From positions 930,001 to 994,000 of the forward strand of contig JACATO010000980.1 of NCBI GenBank assembly GCA_018389105.1: a DNA stretch of 64,000 nucleotides, written 5' to 3'. The notes beneath the pieces are model-generated. The model was not told where the DNA came from, made no database searches, and was given only the letters and a program-made list of their open reading frames with translations. Position 1 is the first letter of the stretch. Every line of letters starts with the position of its first letter. Both the position numbers and the translations under genes were made by a program. Source of the DNA: Nautilus pompilius (Eukaryota; Mollusca; Cephalopoda; Nautilida; Nautilidae). Shown here in pieces: positions 10,182 to 25,100 of this stretch.

Positions 10182-13100
10182 GTAAGTATTACTCTCCTTA
10201 TGTTGCTGATAACAGAGTTAAACAAGGAGATATGATAAATTTCAGGGGCACTTTCAGCCTGTCACTAAGTGATACTAGAGATGGAACATCAAAATAATTT
10301 CACTAAGGTGTATTCTTCTAATTCCGTTTTATACCTAAGTATTAAAAAAACAAAATAGAAAGCTATGTTTTCATTTGGTGTTGTTTGAATTATCTCTTTT
10401 TATATGATCATATTAAAGTGGAAACCCTTTCAGCTCCAAAATTTGTTTTGAGAACAAACTAACAAAATTACTCATTTTCTGCTTATGATTGTTTTTCTTT
10501 TGTGCCTAACATTATTAGGTAGAGCTAGAAAATTCTAATTGTGGTGTAGAGAGAGGAACTGTGTGAAATTTATCTAGATGTGTTCCACGTTTTACCATTA
10601 TAGCTGTTTATAAGTGAAGTTTATCTTACACCTGTTAACTTTGTGGTGAGGCTAAGAGGTAGCCAGCCATCCAACTTCTTCTCATAGGAAGGAGAGATGT
10701 GATTTACTCAGGTGCTTCTGGACAATTTTCTCTCTCTGTAGTCCCTATGAGCTCTGGAGAAAAATGAGTTAACATTTGGGTTGGTGGTGGTTTATTTAGC
10801 TCCTGTGGATCTGGCATCCATCCATTCCTCCATTTTTTTTTTGTCTATCCATCTGAATCTGAAATATAATTTTTGGTTCAGGAGTGTTTCTAAGCTGGAT
10901 GAAAGAGCTTGAAACACATCTAAACATGCAGAATTTGTTTTCTGCCTTGTAGTAGGCAGCCTAATGTTTGCTTGATTAGCCAAGTGTCCAAAGAATGTTG
11001 TATGCTACTTGCACTGGAGTTTATGATTGCATTTTTTTTTTGGTAAGTGAAATCTTATGTATCTTCTGAATATTAATTCAGTTGGAGTAGATTTGCCATT
11101 CTTTAAAGCCTTAGAGCTACTTCAAGCTATCTACTGGACAAAAAGGGCTGGGGGGGTAGGCCCCATAGTCATTATGCTTCAGGCAGGTAAAGACAACGTT
11201 TGTTCAGTCTCATCAATGAGGCATCTTGGATAATCTATCAGTTTCCATTTCCACTTATTTTCCTTCATGGGAAGAACTAAGAGGAGTATTTTCTAGTGTA
11301 TGTCAGATGAATAGCTATCTAATAAAAAGTTTTAGTAATTTTTCCATAGGTCCTTTTATGTTGAGTCGGCCTTCCCAAACTTGTTAGTAGTGGGACTTAG
11401 GTACATACTTTTATGTTCAATAACATTTCCTACTTTGCCATAATTTTCTGTGAGAGGGTTATTTTTCTCTTTCTTCATGTTTCTTTACAAGTTTTATAGA
11501 ATTTACTAAGATTATTACTTAGTTTTTATGGATTCTAGGATTACATTGTAGGTAGCAATTTTGTTATCAGCATTAAAGGCCTTTGCTACCTGCTGGGGGA
11601 AAAAGTATTTGCCATTTTTCTGTGATATTGCTAACCCTATGATAGGTTGTGTTTTTTATCTGGCACCTATTTTGCTGTGATGATATTTAATCCACTGAGA
11701 TCCAGGTGAAGGTTTATTTTCTGTTTATTTACCAGGGTTCACACTTTTGTTCACCAGGTTGGCTTCTTTAGTAGTACATACCCAGTATTATATTCCTATG
11801 ATTTTATTTCTACACAACAATTGGGGAGTGACTAAACTATCATTACCATTTCCCTACCTATATAGGCAAAGTTATGGGCTAGCCAGCCTTTTAGTTTAGT
11901 TTTTACGTTGTCAGTTAGCTGTTGCTAGTTGCCCTTATCTACATTTATGTGTCTGTCTAAGAGAAAGACTGCCCAGAGTTTTTATTCTGTTTCTATCCCA
12001 TCTAATCCCGAAATAGTTAGGGTTGCATTGCATTTTCCTGAGAGAACTCAATTATGCATCTTGTGTTTTGGCTTTGTTAATGCATGCACCAGATGTGTCC
12101 TCATATAGTTTAAGCTTGTCAAAAGGGCTCTTTGTGTTCTTGAGAACAATTGTGGTGTCATTGGCATACTGTGTGATTTTAGTCTCTATGTTAGTGCTAA
12201 TTGATAGTCTATTTTCTTTTCAGCATGAATTGCAGGCCAGTGGCTCTGCCATATTCCATGTGATGATTTAAAAATTTTCCCTGAATTCGAATACTAATGT
12301 TTTCATCTGATCGATGGCTAGCATGATGGTTGGGAAGTTTGTGTCTATTTTATGTAACATTTGTCTGATGTGTTGAAGGAAGTCCTTAATGGATTTGCCT
12401 TGAACTGAGTTGGTTTGGTCTCCAATAAATATTTCCTTCACAACTTTGGCTAGCCTATTTGCTAAAATCTTAGCTATAATTTTATAGTTATAATTTACAA
12501 GGCTAATAGGCCTCCAGTTACCTAAACAGGTCCTATCACCTTTCTTATACAATAAGGTGACAGTAGCACTGTGTTGGCTAAGTGAGAGGACCTCTTGTTT
12601 AAATGCACTATTAGCTACCCAAATCAGATTGCTAACTGGAAAGTATCCAATTCTTTTATAGAACACCAGTGTGAGGCTGTCACTCTTGGGAGGTTTATCA
12701 TTATTTAATACCTTCAAAAAAAAAAATAAACTAGCATTTTTATTTCATTTCATTTATAGATTTTTCACACAGCTTGGCTTTTGTAGGTGCTGGTTTATGT
12801 TTTAATTTTTCCAAAAGAGTATAAGTTTGGAGGCTTGTCTACTTGTTATGGAAAAACTGTTTTTAGTACCAAGCAGCCATCTTTAGATTTTAGACTTGTC
12901 CTTCCTAATCTGCAGAAGGCTTTGATTTGTGCTCTAGACCTCATTCTTGCACTGTTTGGAAGCTAGCTAGTTTCGCTAAATGTATTCTAATGGCACAAAT
13001 CCTATCTATGTTAAGGGAACCTAATGCTGCATTGTTAAGTTATATTTTGAGATAATGTTTAAGATTAGCTACTCTAAATTGTCTACACACACTGCAGATC

Positions 13101-16100
13101 TGACAATGCTGAATACTGATTTTCTTCAGTGTTAGTTTTCCATTTGAAAATATTGGGAATCTATTTATTTGCATTCTCCAGTTTTCCCAGAATGATTGAA
13201 TGCTCTTGACATTCTAACTTTGTCAGAATAGTTTTGTTGGGCTTCCAAGGTCTTCTGGCAGTTTTGACTGTAAAACTAGTGCTAACCTGGGAGTGATCAC
13301 TCTAGGGGATCACCTTGTGAGTAACATCCTAGAAGATATCTGCTAGTTCAGAACTTAAATACACTGGCTATTTCAGTCAACTATGAGTAATGAGTTTATA
13401 ACCTAATTTCAGGGTGTTTATTACTAAAAGTATCTGCCAAGCCATGCTGCAAGCACAAGGTTTTAGATGTCCTCATTGATTAGTGCTGGGTCTCTCCCTG
13501 CGTGTCTAAGTTATGGTTAGGAATGCAGTTAAAATCACCCATTACCTAGACTGCATCTGCAGGGTTAATTGAGTGTGATCCCTCAGAATGTTTGGTGCGT
13601 ACGCTAACATTATCAGGGCCTTTGTTTGATCCTGTAGTTAATGATGGCTACGATTAATCATCCAGCATTATCACATTAACTAGGTTGAAATTCAGCTTTG
13701 TGTGGAATAAGATGGTTACTTTGTGTTCATGTTTGGTAAGAGTTTCTGGTCTTTCCACTAGCTTAATTTAGAATTCTACTTCTAGCCTAGTTTTGAGATG
13801 GAGCTTCTGTAAACAGGAAATGCCTGTTTTACTGTTTTCTAAATCACCTAGCTTAGGAAAGTGTTAAAAAAGTGATTTTAAATTTGGTCCCTCTGACATT
13901 GAAAGAAAGCAATTTCTTATCCGTGATCACTTTCAAACTTCATGTGTCCTTGGACATTATGCTTAGTTTAATATCAAGAAATTTATTCAAACAGGGTAGG
14001 TTCCACCTGTTTCTACCTCCATGGAATCTTCAGGCTCTCTTGTCTAGCTACGATTTTGACATAGTCTTTTGTGGGCTTGCTAAGGAGGACCGTATTTTTC
14101 ATCAGTGTTACCATGGGATCATCTGAGGCTGTTCCTATGGTTTATCTTTGCTAGTTTTGCAAGAGCATGATCATACTTGCCAACTTTTCAAAATTCTAAT
14201 GGGGGAAATTTTGCACAACTCACAGCAAATCAAGCAGTTTACAAGCAAAACCATTTAAAGCCCATCAATTTGTAAATACCCACAAATTCTTTGATTTTGT
14301 CATTTGTTTTAAATTCTGCAGGTCTCAAGATATCATGATATTTTCATTTTTGTAAATTTCAGACTTAATCTAAAAACAATGTGTTTTTTTTTTTTACTTC
14401 CGGAAAAAGGGGTTGAGGCACCAGATGTACATGTGTATATATATATAATACCATGTGGGAGTAGTTTCTTTGGCTGTCCCTTTTTATGGTTTTACCCGTA
14501 CTTAGTTGATGAATTATTTCAAATATGCATTTGTTTTCATTTCTGAAGACCTCGTAATCATCTTGAAAATATTGTTCTCAATTGCTAAATTGTTCAATTT
14601 CCTATGTTGATTGGAAATATTAAATGAACAAGTAAAAACAGTTATGTCAGATTTTATTGTATTGATAGACACTATTTAATAAACTATATCATTACATTTC
14701 AATCAGAAATGAAAGAGAAAGATAGCTACTATTGAAAATAGCACACATAATTTGGAATAACACAATAAGAAACAAGAATTTTAATCTTACTAAACAATGA
14801 AGAATTTCAAATTTGGTGCAGGGGTTTGTCTACCCTGGGCCTTTTAAAAAATTTTAATCTAAATGAAAACAATAAATTATGAATACAACATAATCAGTCA
14901 GAGAATTAAAGCATTCCATAAACATCAAGTGTAAAGTAAAATAGGGCCTACTTTGCAAAATGCATCTGTTTTCGAAGTACATTTGGCCACCCAAGGAAAT
15001 TCTGTTTCCCAAGGCATCTGGAATATGCACTCATGGTGTTTTCTCTTCGCCTTTGTTACCAAAGAAGCCATTTTGAGAAATCACATGAACAATCACGCTT
15101 GGTTTAGAACGATATATACAATTGGTCGTCGTCTTTGTATAATCAGTTTCCATTGACCAAGAAGAAAGTGGAGCCCGATTTCCGGTATGAATCACGTGTT
15201 TACTCAACTGGTTTTGTTGTAGAGAGCAAATGATTAGCTGATGTTTACTGGGAAATTTTGAATGTATGAAAAACTTAATTGTAGTTATGCCAATCAGTAT
15301 ACTTCCAGAAAAAATCTGTGTACTTGTCTAAAATCAGATCAAAGGTCCAAATTTGGGAGAGTTGGCAAGTCTGCATGATGGAATCTGTCTTTTTTGCCCT
15401 TCCCTTTGCTTTTGATTGGTGTGGTGTTGGCTCTGCCACCTTACATTTTGGGGATGTTTCTTTCCCTTGCCTGCAATTACAAAATCATTTACTATAATTT
15501 CAGGCCCAAGTTGGCGCCTGCTGCAATCTCTGAAGCTTTGGGACTGTGTAGCACGGGCAGAGACCACCTCTCACTTTCTGTGCCTCATGCTACCTTTGTT
15601 GTATTCACACACTGCAGCTTCAGATCTGGGATCTGAAACCACCTCCATCATATTGCTTCTGCCATTTTGCAACTCTAGGCTGGTCACTGTACAAGACATC
15701 CATTAAGTGTACCCATCACTCTTCTTGAGATACTTTCTGATTAGCACTTTTCTGTTTCACTGCCCTGACAGAAGGCATGCCATGCTTATAATTCACAAGT
15801 ACCTTCCATTGTCTGCCAAGAGCGGTGCCAGAACAATTTAGCAGGCCAACAGTGAAAGAAGACCTCTCACTTTTACCCATCCTATTCCACAACATTTAAG
15901 AGTGTTTTTTGAAAGGACATCAGCATCCTCATCTATCTTGCAGATGATTTCCATTGTGCCACTGGACTTTGATAGTATGGTTCCCATTTATAATAAATGG
16001 TTGGGATGAGATTTTACTTCTTGATAGCTGCCTTTTTCACCAAGTTTTCCTGCAGCCAGTAATTATAGCCATCAGACTCCTACTACTGCATCACTAGAAA

Positions 16101-19100
16101 ATGAGAGTGGCATTCAAATTTCCCAAACAGTTGAGATCTGCAGAAGGTCCTCTGTGCAAATGTGTTCATGTTATCTAATGTGATCTTTGTTTTATTTATT
16201 CACTCAAGTAAAGGAGAAAACATTTACATTTTTACAATACATCACTGTTGAAACAATTAACAAAACTGGGTGTGGGGTGTAATACGATTGCTAATATCCT
16301 GTAATAGTGCCAAAGTGATAAAGGTTAATTAACATGATGCTCATTTTAGTGTAATGCTTAGATGATGACAGCAGTAGCTATAAGTTATTTTGAGTGAATA
16401 TCAAAAACAACTGCTACAATAACAATCTCTGTCCTTGATGGTACTCAGACTACACTGGCCGACATTTCCTGCTGACTAAGATTTGACACTTTGTTTTAAC
16501 TAATTTTGGGGTACTGATTTCAAAAATAAAATCGGGTTTTGCCTATCACGTCAAACTTATGTTCTATGGGATCTTAAAATGGTTAACTTTTTACTTGGTC
16601 AACAAGGAGGATACATGGAATATCCATGTTTCTTGTGCCTGTGGGGTAGTAGAGCTAAGGACAAACATTAGACTCGGAAGAACTGGCCGGTGAGAACATG
16701 CTTAGATGTCGGAGAACCGAATATCAAAAACCAACCACTAGTAGATCGGGTAAGAAATCATCTTTCCTCCTCCTCCAAAGCTCTAAGCATAGAAGGTGAC
16801 TGTTTAAGTACATATGCACAACATTTCCTAGCCTCAGTTATGAAAAAATAAAAGCTGGTATGTTTGACGGGCCACAAATCAGAAAACTGATGAGAGAGCA
16901 GCATTCCACAAGCTCCACAAATGATATGGAGAAAAGAACTTGGAATTCTTTTGTGGCTGTTGTGAAAAATTTCCTGGGAAACAAAAAAAGCTGAAAATCT
17001 GGGTTGCAACACGAGCATAAAGGTTCATTTCCTCAACAGTCATCTTGATAAATTTCCTGAAAATCTAGGTGATGTAAGTGATGAGCAAGGTGGAAGATTC
17101 CATCAAGATATACAAGCTATGGAGGAGTGATACCAAGGAAGGTGGGATACTCACATGATGGCCAACTACTGCTGGAGTATTAAAAGAGACTGTCTGGAAA
17201 TGAAGCAGTCCAGAAAAGCCTACAAACGAAAATTTAATCCATGAAGGAAGAATGTGTCATTTACTGATATCAGTTAATGTAACTAAATAAATAAACCCAT
17301 GTCTGTCATTGTTTTGTTTATTTGGTATTCTAAATGAAATGATAAGAATATTCTGGATTAGTTTGTGCCCATTTTTGACTAAAATTCATTCAATTCTAGC
17401 ATCGATTTATATTTTTCTATTTCAATATTTTGACCTGATATGTCATAGTTAACCAATATATTTGTTAATCTCAAAATTGATTCATGGTATTGTTTGTTGG
17501 AATGGTATTCTGAATAAAATGATAAGAATAGGATTGAGGTGATTGAGGAAATCGTTGTAATCAGATACTTTTTTATGACGATTGATTGAAAATGGGGGTA
17601 TGCTGTAGAGCAAAAACTTGATGTGATAGGCAAAAACCGATGTGATATTTGAGTTCAACCACCCACCCCAATTAGTCCGAAACAAGTCTCAGATATAAGT
17701 CAGCAAAAATTGTGTAGACCAGAAATGTACCTGATTAGCCTTGACAACCTAACATGAGTGCCTACCAGAACTCTTCTGCTCAGAGGTTGGAAGAAACCAA
17801 AAACAGTACCCAGAGGAAATCCATATGAACAAAAATCTACTTGAAACATTCCATGAAGTTTCTGCATTTCACAGATAAAATATCATTCATTGTGCTTTCT
17901 TTTGACACTTTAGATGACTCTGTTGCCATCTTCAGGATATTTGAGGTGTTCATAAAATCTCCAAAAAGCTATCCAATACTGGAATAGCACTGCCAGATTC
18001 TGTAAAAGGGCCATTTGATGTTGTGTGTTACAAACCTGAAACAACTTTGTTTCCTATTTTCTTAGTTTCTTAGTTCATAACCTAAATGAGAGATATATTT
18101 GATAAATTGTATAATTCACTTTCAATGGATATTTTACTTATAAATTGACATATCAAATAACCATTTAAATAGAATATGAAATTCTGGATTTGATCTTTTA
18201 ATGTTACATGTATTACATTCAGAGAATTTCATTTCAGAGGGTCGTACAATAAAAGTCCATATTTCTGTGAAGTTTGTAATATATTAAACTTAAATGCATA
18301 ATCTAAATATGTGGTAGTGGTTAGTGTTTTCAGCATTAAGATATTTTTCTCACTTTTTCAAATTCCTTTGTTTTTGGAGAGGCCATGTGGCCCAAGCACA
18401 CGTTCCTTAAAGCTACCAAGTGGCTCTCATTGATCAAGTCACAAATGGGGGTGTCTCAAGGAAAAGAAGTAAGTATATTCTAATATAAAAATTTTTAATT
18501 TTTAAAATCAATCTATGTTGAATGATTGCAATCACCATTTTAATGAAATCTCTATTGAAACACATCCCTTAGATTAAGAAAATGAATACCATTTGATTTA
18601 TTTTGCCTGGGAACTGTATGTACATAATTCCATAATTAAGAACTAAATTGCCCTTTTTTTTCTTTAATACTTAAATCTATTGTTGTTTAAAGGTATTTCT
18701 CTACTCATTCATCTGTAGTACATTAATTTTTCCATTTCCTTTATGTTGTAGGTCACAACATTGCAGAGATAGTTGCAAAGCAGACAAAAGTGTAAGCTTG
18801 AAGATTACAATTTCCAGACAAAGGAAAATAAACAAATAGATGAACTTTGCAAAGCTAAATTCAGCGATCAGGCAGACAAGAAAGATGAGATACATGCAAA
18901 AGAAAGAGAAAAAATTTAATTGTGTAGACTGCAGAAGAAATTACATAAAAAAGGGCTGAAACAACACAAACAACAACATCTTCTGGAAAAGGGTTTAAAA
19001 CCCCTCAATCTCTGGGGAAAGCTATGAATAACTGCTTGGAATGATGGTATGAAAAAGTAAAGCCCAGAAAATAAACAATGTTTCTGAGAGAAGCTTGCTT

Positions 19101-22100
19101 TCCTTAGGCTACAAAATGTATTTTTACTGAAAGATCAGCCTGTTGATCAATGTAAAGAAATTTTATTCTAAAACTAAAGCAATGTATTTTGACTACACTA
19201 ATGATCTGAATGAGAGTTGCTGGAAAGAAGGATATGATTGCAAGGATGGTAGGAATTTGTTCAGTGTATTGAAATTTTGGTCAAAGAATGGTTCATGGTT
19301 GAAGCTTGAAATGAAAAGTGGGTGTGTGCGTGAGCTTGTTGAACTAATTACTAATGATTTCCCTGTATTTCAGGAAAATGTAAGAACAAAAAAGATTCAG
19401 TCTGCCTTTATTAAAGACATATCTGATCCCAATGTAATTATACCTCATAAAATATTCTATCATGTGAATAGGTTGTCAAGAAAATTAGTCCACTAATCCC
19501 AGTCAGTTCATGTGGACAGTTCAGATTTGATGTTGAAGTTTAATTTTAAATTCTAACTTTATTTTCAGAAACTTCAAGACATCAGACATTTATGTTTATT
19601 TGTTTTGTTGCTTTCAAATTATTGTAAGAAATATACTTTTAAAAATAAATGAGTATCATAGAAATAGAGAAATTTTTCCAAATTAAAATTGTTACTTCAT
19701 CTGCATAATGAAGTGTATAACTACAAAAGTGAATGTAACACATGTAACAGAAGTATGTAACAGTATTATGTTTGTTACACTTTTATCAGGACTTAGAGAA
19801 TAATTTTAGTCTTGTTGTTCAATTTGATACTGGGATTGTGATGCTAGTTCATGTCTTGCTTTGATGATATGGTGATGTGAATATTTCACAGATTTTTTTG
19901 TCACTTACAACTGTCGTGTATTGCACCTTAATGCTTTTTAATGGCCATGCTGTCTGTCTTATATAGAATTTGAGTTTTTGAAATAAAGTCAGATGATTGT
20001 AAACCATCTGAAACTATGGTTGTAAAAATTCTACATTTAGTTTTTTTTCATGGTAGTGTTCGAGGTAGACCCTTTGGGGACCACTTTTCATGGAATGTCC
20101 CAAAAGTCTTGTTTGTCAGTCCACTTAAGAAATGCACATAAATCTTAAAAATATTTTTCCTTCTTGGATGTCAGCATTTTTATGCTGTTGTTTATTCTAT
20201 TTTATTAGGATATCTCACTTAACTAGATTATGTATTAGTTGTGAATTCTTATTTTCCTGGTTTTGCAGCGTTTCAGACTTTGGCTGGCTGTACATTTAAT
20301 GTTCATGTTTAATATTTCCAGATGACAGATGTGATCTGGAGACTTTAGCATCTTTTTTGGAGGAGGACTTAGAAAATGAGGTGAAGCAAGCAGAGACTGG
20401 TAAAGAAAATCCTTGTTACAGATCACGTAAGAGCATTAAAATCGTTTCTTTATTTTCCTTACTATTTTACTATGATCTTACATTGCTTTCCAATTTCTAT
20501 TTAATACTAAAACGTAAATCTGTCAAATAGATGGTGAATTAACAACCTGCTTCTGCCTCAGAAAAACAAAAACAAAAACTACAAATCTAAATTATTGCAT
20601 AGTCTCTCAAAGGGGTGGAAAAACAAAATTTTTGCTGTTTACTCTGTGTAACTTAAGGATTTGTTTAAAGATGTCCATTCAGACTAAAGAGAAATAAATT
20701 TACTTTAATGATCAGAAAGGTTTCTCTTAGCATATTTCTTTGTTTCATGTTTTTAGACATTTTTACAATTTTATTAATTACTATCAGATGTGAAACTATT
20801 GACTCACCCATTAAGCTCAAGAACTTAAGCAGTAGACTTAATTAGGTAAGATCTTTTTAAATCTAAAGTTAAATGAGTCAATTCTTAAGTTATAATAATC
20901 ATTGCTAAAAATGTTTTTAGATAACTGCTTTTATAGCCATAGATTTTTAAGTGATTATGTACATACATCTAAAATGTAATCTACAACCAAAATGTGCAGA
21001 TATTCTTACAAAGTGAGACTCAAGAATAGAATTTTGTCAATAGTCAGAAAATATTCTAAGTAGGACAGGTGTTTCCACTTTATTCGGTTGTTTACATACT
21101 CGTGCCCAAAATTTGTCTGCTTCATGGCTGAAATTAATTTATAAAAATGGAATGTGGTGTTATTTAAAGCTTGACTGCTGCACAACAGTGAATAATGGAA
21201 ATTTGATAAATTCAAATATGAATTTAAAAAGAGTTAGAAACTAATTATGATTTATTTCTTACTATAAAAGTATTGCTTGAAAAAAGACAAAGAACATAAG
21301 CATAGAAGTTTTCTTTCCATTTCAATATAAATACTGTGCATAATTTTATGCTAAGCTTACTGTATTAGATTCTTGTGAAGCTCGGCCTGATACCATTATA
21401 CTCGTGCTATTTTGCAAATGTTTTACAGCTAAACTAAGGGGGGTGGGTAATTATTTTTTTCTGAGACTGCAATATTATTAATTTATATCTGTATAGTTGG
21501 TAGGAAAATTTTCCATTTAATGCAAATTTGTAGAATAATAGGGATTGTTATGTATGTTCATCTACTAATGAATATTATAAACAAAAGCATCTGATTGAAG
21601 GTGTAATAAAATTGGATTTATTTACTGGAATTTATCATGACAGATATATTCAAGTTTGAAAAGCCATGGGTTTTTTTTCTTTTTAGAACTAACGATTAAT
21701 TTAAACACTTTCTCTGGTCTTTGAAGTTTATATGATGGGTACATGTGCTAATAACATTTTTCAGTTGCATCACAAGTAATTTTTTTAAAATACACATTGC
21801 TCATAAATAAATTGACAGCATTGTGTTGCAGATGGAGAGAAGTTAGACAAGATGTTTGCTTTGGTGAATGAAGAAAATGAAAAAGGCACTAATGTGAAAG
21901 TTGATTGTAATAAAGCAATGGCAGTACCTTCAGTGAATGTCTTAAACAACCCAGACTGTGACCTTCAAGGTAAGTTAGCCAGATGGCAAGAAAGAACCTT
22001 TGTCTGTGTGGTCCGTGCTACTTTAGTGCAATGTGATGTTCAGATTAGATGATAATGTTGCAGTAGCTCATGACTTTAGATACAATAGAAAGAATATCTG

Positions 22101-25100
22101 TATATCATAAGCCCAAGTAAAAGTGCATTAGAGCCCTTGTTTATAATTGAAAGAACTCTGCCTATGACTTTTTCCAATAATTACATATCAAAAATAGATA
22201 AGCTTTGAGGGTTATCTTTCTTTGACCTTTTACCATGAAGTTAAAAGTATTTCACTGCATGTGTGCACATTTTGATAAGGAAAACTTTTAAAAACTACAG
22301 ACACATCTGAGTAATTTTCTAGTCATTGTCTGGTCAGATTTTTAATATCAGTTTGTTTTGTTTTTTTATATGCATGGCATGGATTATAAAGACTTGTAAC
22401 ACGTGAAATCTTGTGGTCCTGCACCAGTAACATCACTACCATTGGTGAAGTGAAAGTAAACTTTACTAACTTTGCCATTCTGTGTATGAAGACATTAGGC
22501 TGCTTTAAAGAAAAACAAACAAAACAGTAGAAAGTTGCATGTCTGTCAAAGTTTGAAAACAAAATCTTTTTTAGCTGAATTAAGGATGATGATGAACCGG
22601 ATGAAGGAGCTGGAAAGAAAACTAGAAGAAAAGCAGTCATTGGAAGTGAGCATGCCTTCTAGTGGACAGAATGTACCACAACACAATGTTAAAGGTAAAA
22701 TTTCTATTTCATTAAATAGTGTTATGTTAAATAATTAGTGTATGTTGTCATTTACTTTAATGGGTTTGTAATGTTTAAATTTTTATTGGATATTTTGACT
22801 GATAAATACAGTTTTGTGAAACTGGGAGAAAAATACAATAAATAATATTTTGGATCAAATTTAACTTAAGTTTTTTTGTATTCAATGAGAACCAGGTATT
22901 CTAAAAAATTTCCTGGATGCATATTAGATATGCTGTAGTAAAATTATTTTTACATGGTTTTGTTTGCTTTTCTTTAAGGTGCTGCAACAACAGTAAAAAA
23001 TGTTGATGTCGATTTGTTTTCTATTGAATCATCAGCTAATGTTGAAGTACCAGCTCGGCTACCAACTCTGGCATCAGCAGAGAATTCTCTGTCTTCATCC
23101 TCAGCGAAAATCACATTTAGTGAGAGTGACAGTGACTGGGAAGACATGGAAGGTGGTATACTAATTTAAGTTTGCTTCTCTAACGATATCTATTAAAACA
23201 AAAAACATTGAAATTGGCTTCATTCAAACTGAAGAATGTCATCAATTTCTTCAACTTTTCTAGGTAAATTTTCCTCTCTTGAAACTAAACTGGTTTCTAA
23301 AGCACTTTCTGATGCATCTAGAATTTCCTATATTCCAAGCTCTACTAAATGCATAGCACCCATCATGCTGTAGTTTTTCATAACTTGTGAAATGACAGTT
23401 TCCAAAATAGAATCTATGACAAACTAATTTGCATAGGAATTGATTTTTGTAGTGCTGCTTGATGCTACAAATGATACCTCAGTTCAGGGTGTGAATAATG
23501 TAAGTGGTGTTAGATAGTAAAAAGTCAAATCTTTAAATACGAAGAGTTAGATTATGCCAAGTTTTTGGTTTTTTTATGGCAACTGTATTTCTTTAAAGAT
23601 TATGATGTGTACAGCTCCTTCAGTGTTCTCATAGCCCAAGATTGCCCTTGCAGGCTCAGCCACTTTTTGTACACAAAAAGTAGTGCAGTGGCAATGGTTA
23701 CATTATAGGTGGAGCAATCCTTCCTCATTGGTCTTTATTTTCCATAAATGATCCATCCTTCATGCTCTGACCTTGATCTCCATAGAGAGTGGTTTACCTT
23801 ATGGCCAGCTATCAGTCGGCACTGACTTGGAATGCTCATATGTCCCACCTGCAGACATCTTGGAAGTGCAGTTTTGAGTGGCCATGAGGTCTCAGAGCAT
23901 CTGGAATATTGCTATAGAGCAGGGGTCGGTGAACTTTTTTACCTATTACCCCAAAATATATTCATTTACGCCAACATTACCCCCCCTTTATTTGAAAAGA
24001 AGAAAATCATAGATTATTTGAATTCAAAAGGTTTATTGAATCTATTTACATGGAGAATATGATGTTTTAGAGAATGATGCTGTTTCATTTTTGATATAGT
24101 AACATCAAAATTTGGACATTTTGATGTCAGAGCAATTTGGATACTGTCTTCAGGGTCCAATTGATTTCTATGCTTTGTTTTTATGTTCATTAGAGTGGAA
24201 AATCCTTGTTCGCAAAGGTAGGTTGTTGCAAAGGGCAGCAACTTTTTGACTGCCGCCTCGTGCAATTTTGAAAGCCTTTGCAGCTGTTGACATCCAAAAA
24301 CATGACACATCTGCCTTGTATTCAAATTCAATACGTGCTTCATTATTGGATCGAAGTTCAAGAATTGCCTCTGCCAATCCCTGAGGCTCTTCTGGTACAT
24401 CAGCAATTTCACATTTAAAGGGATCTATAACCCAACTGACAGTATGTGAATCAAGATCTGGAAAGTAATCAGAGAACTGCTCTTTGAGTTTGGTAAGATG
24501 CCATATAACTGCATCCTTGATGTTGTCAAAGGTAATATTTTCTCAATCTACCAAAAACAAAGTTAACTTTGAAAAGGCAGCTATCTTGTTTTGTTCTGCT
24601 TTCTGTCTCCAATATAAAAGCTTTGATACAAATGCTGAAATCTTTTCTCTGGCTGAAATTATATTGATGCTTTTTCCCTGCAATTCTTTGTTCAATGCAT
24701 TCACATACTCAAAAATATCAACTAAATATGTGAGATGTGCAACGCATGAGGAGCTTGTGAACTTATCTGCGAGAACACGTTTTTTCAACCAAAAAAATTT
24801 CAAGTTCAGTTTTGAGAGCCAACACTTGGTTCAGAACATTTCCACGTGATAGCCACCTAACTTCTGTATAATAAAGTAGTTCTGTATATTCAGCCTCACC
24901 ATCTTTACATAATTCTCGAAATAATCGCGTGTTTAGTGCATGTCCTTTGACAATCTTGATAACATCATGCATGACGGCTTCCAGTGCAGGTTCCAAATGC
25001 TTCACAAGCAGTGCCTGGCGATGGATCATACAGTGGTTAACTTCAACTTTTGGATTATTCTATCTCAACAATGCCGAAAAACCACTAACATGGCCCAACA

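Noticed and set aside
10088-10297. 69-codon open frame over the first MCM10 exon
   Set aside because: It runs through a splice acceptor and donor. The real coding part is only ATG GCT G at 10175-10181.
15334-15706. Overlapping open frames on both strands
   Set aside because: They start within a TIR element and have no recognisable motifs or splice context.
22323-22640. Minus-strand 105-codon frame over MCM10 exon 4
   Set aside because: It is a shadow of the exon on the opposite strand and has no homology.
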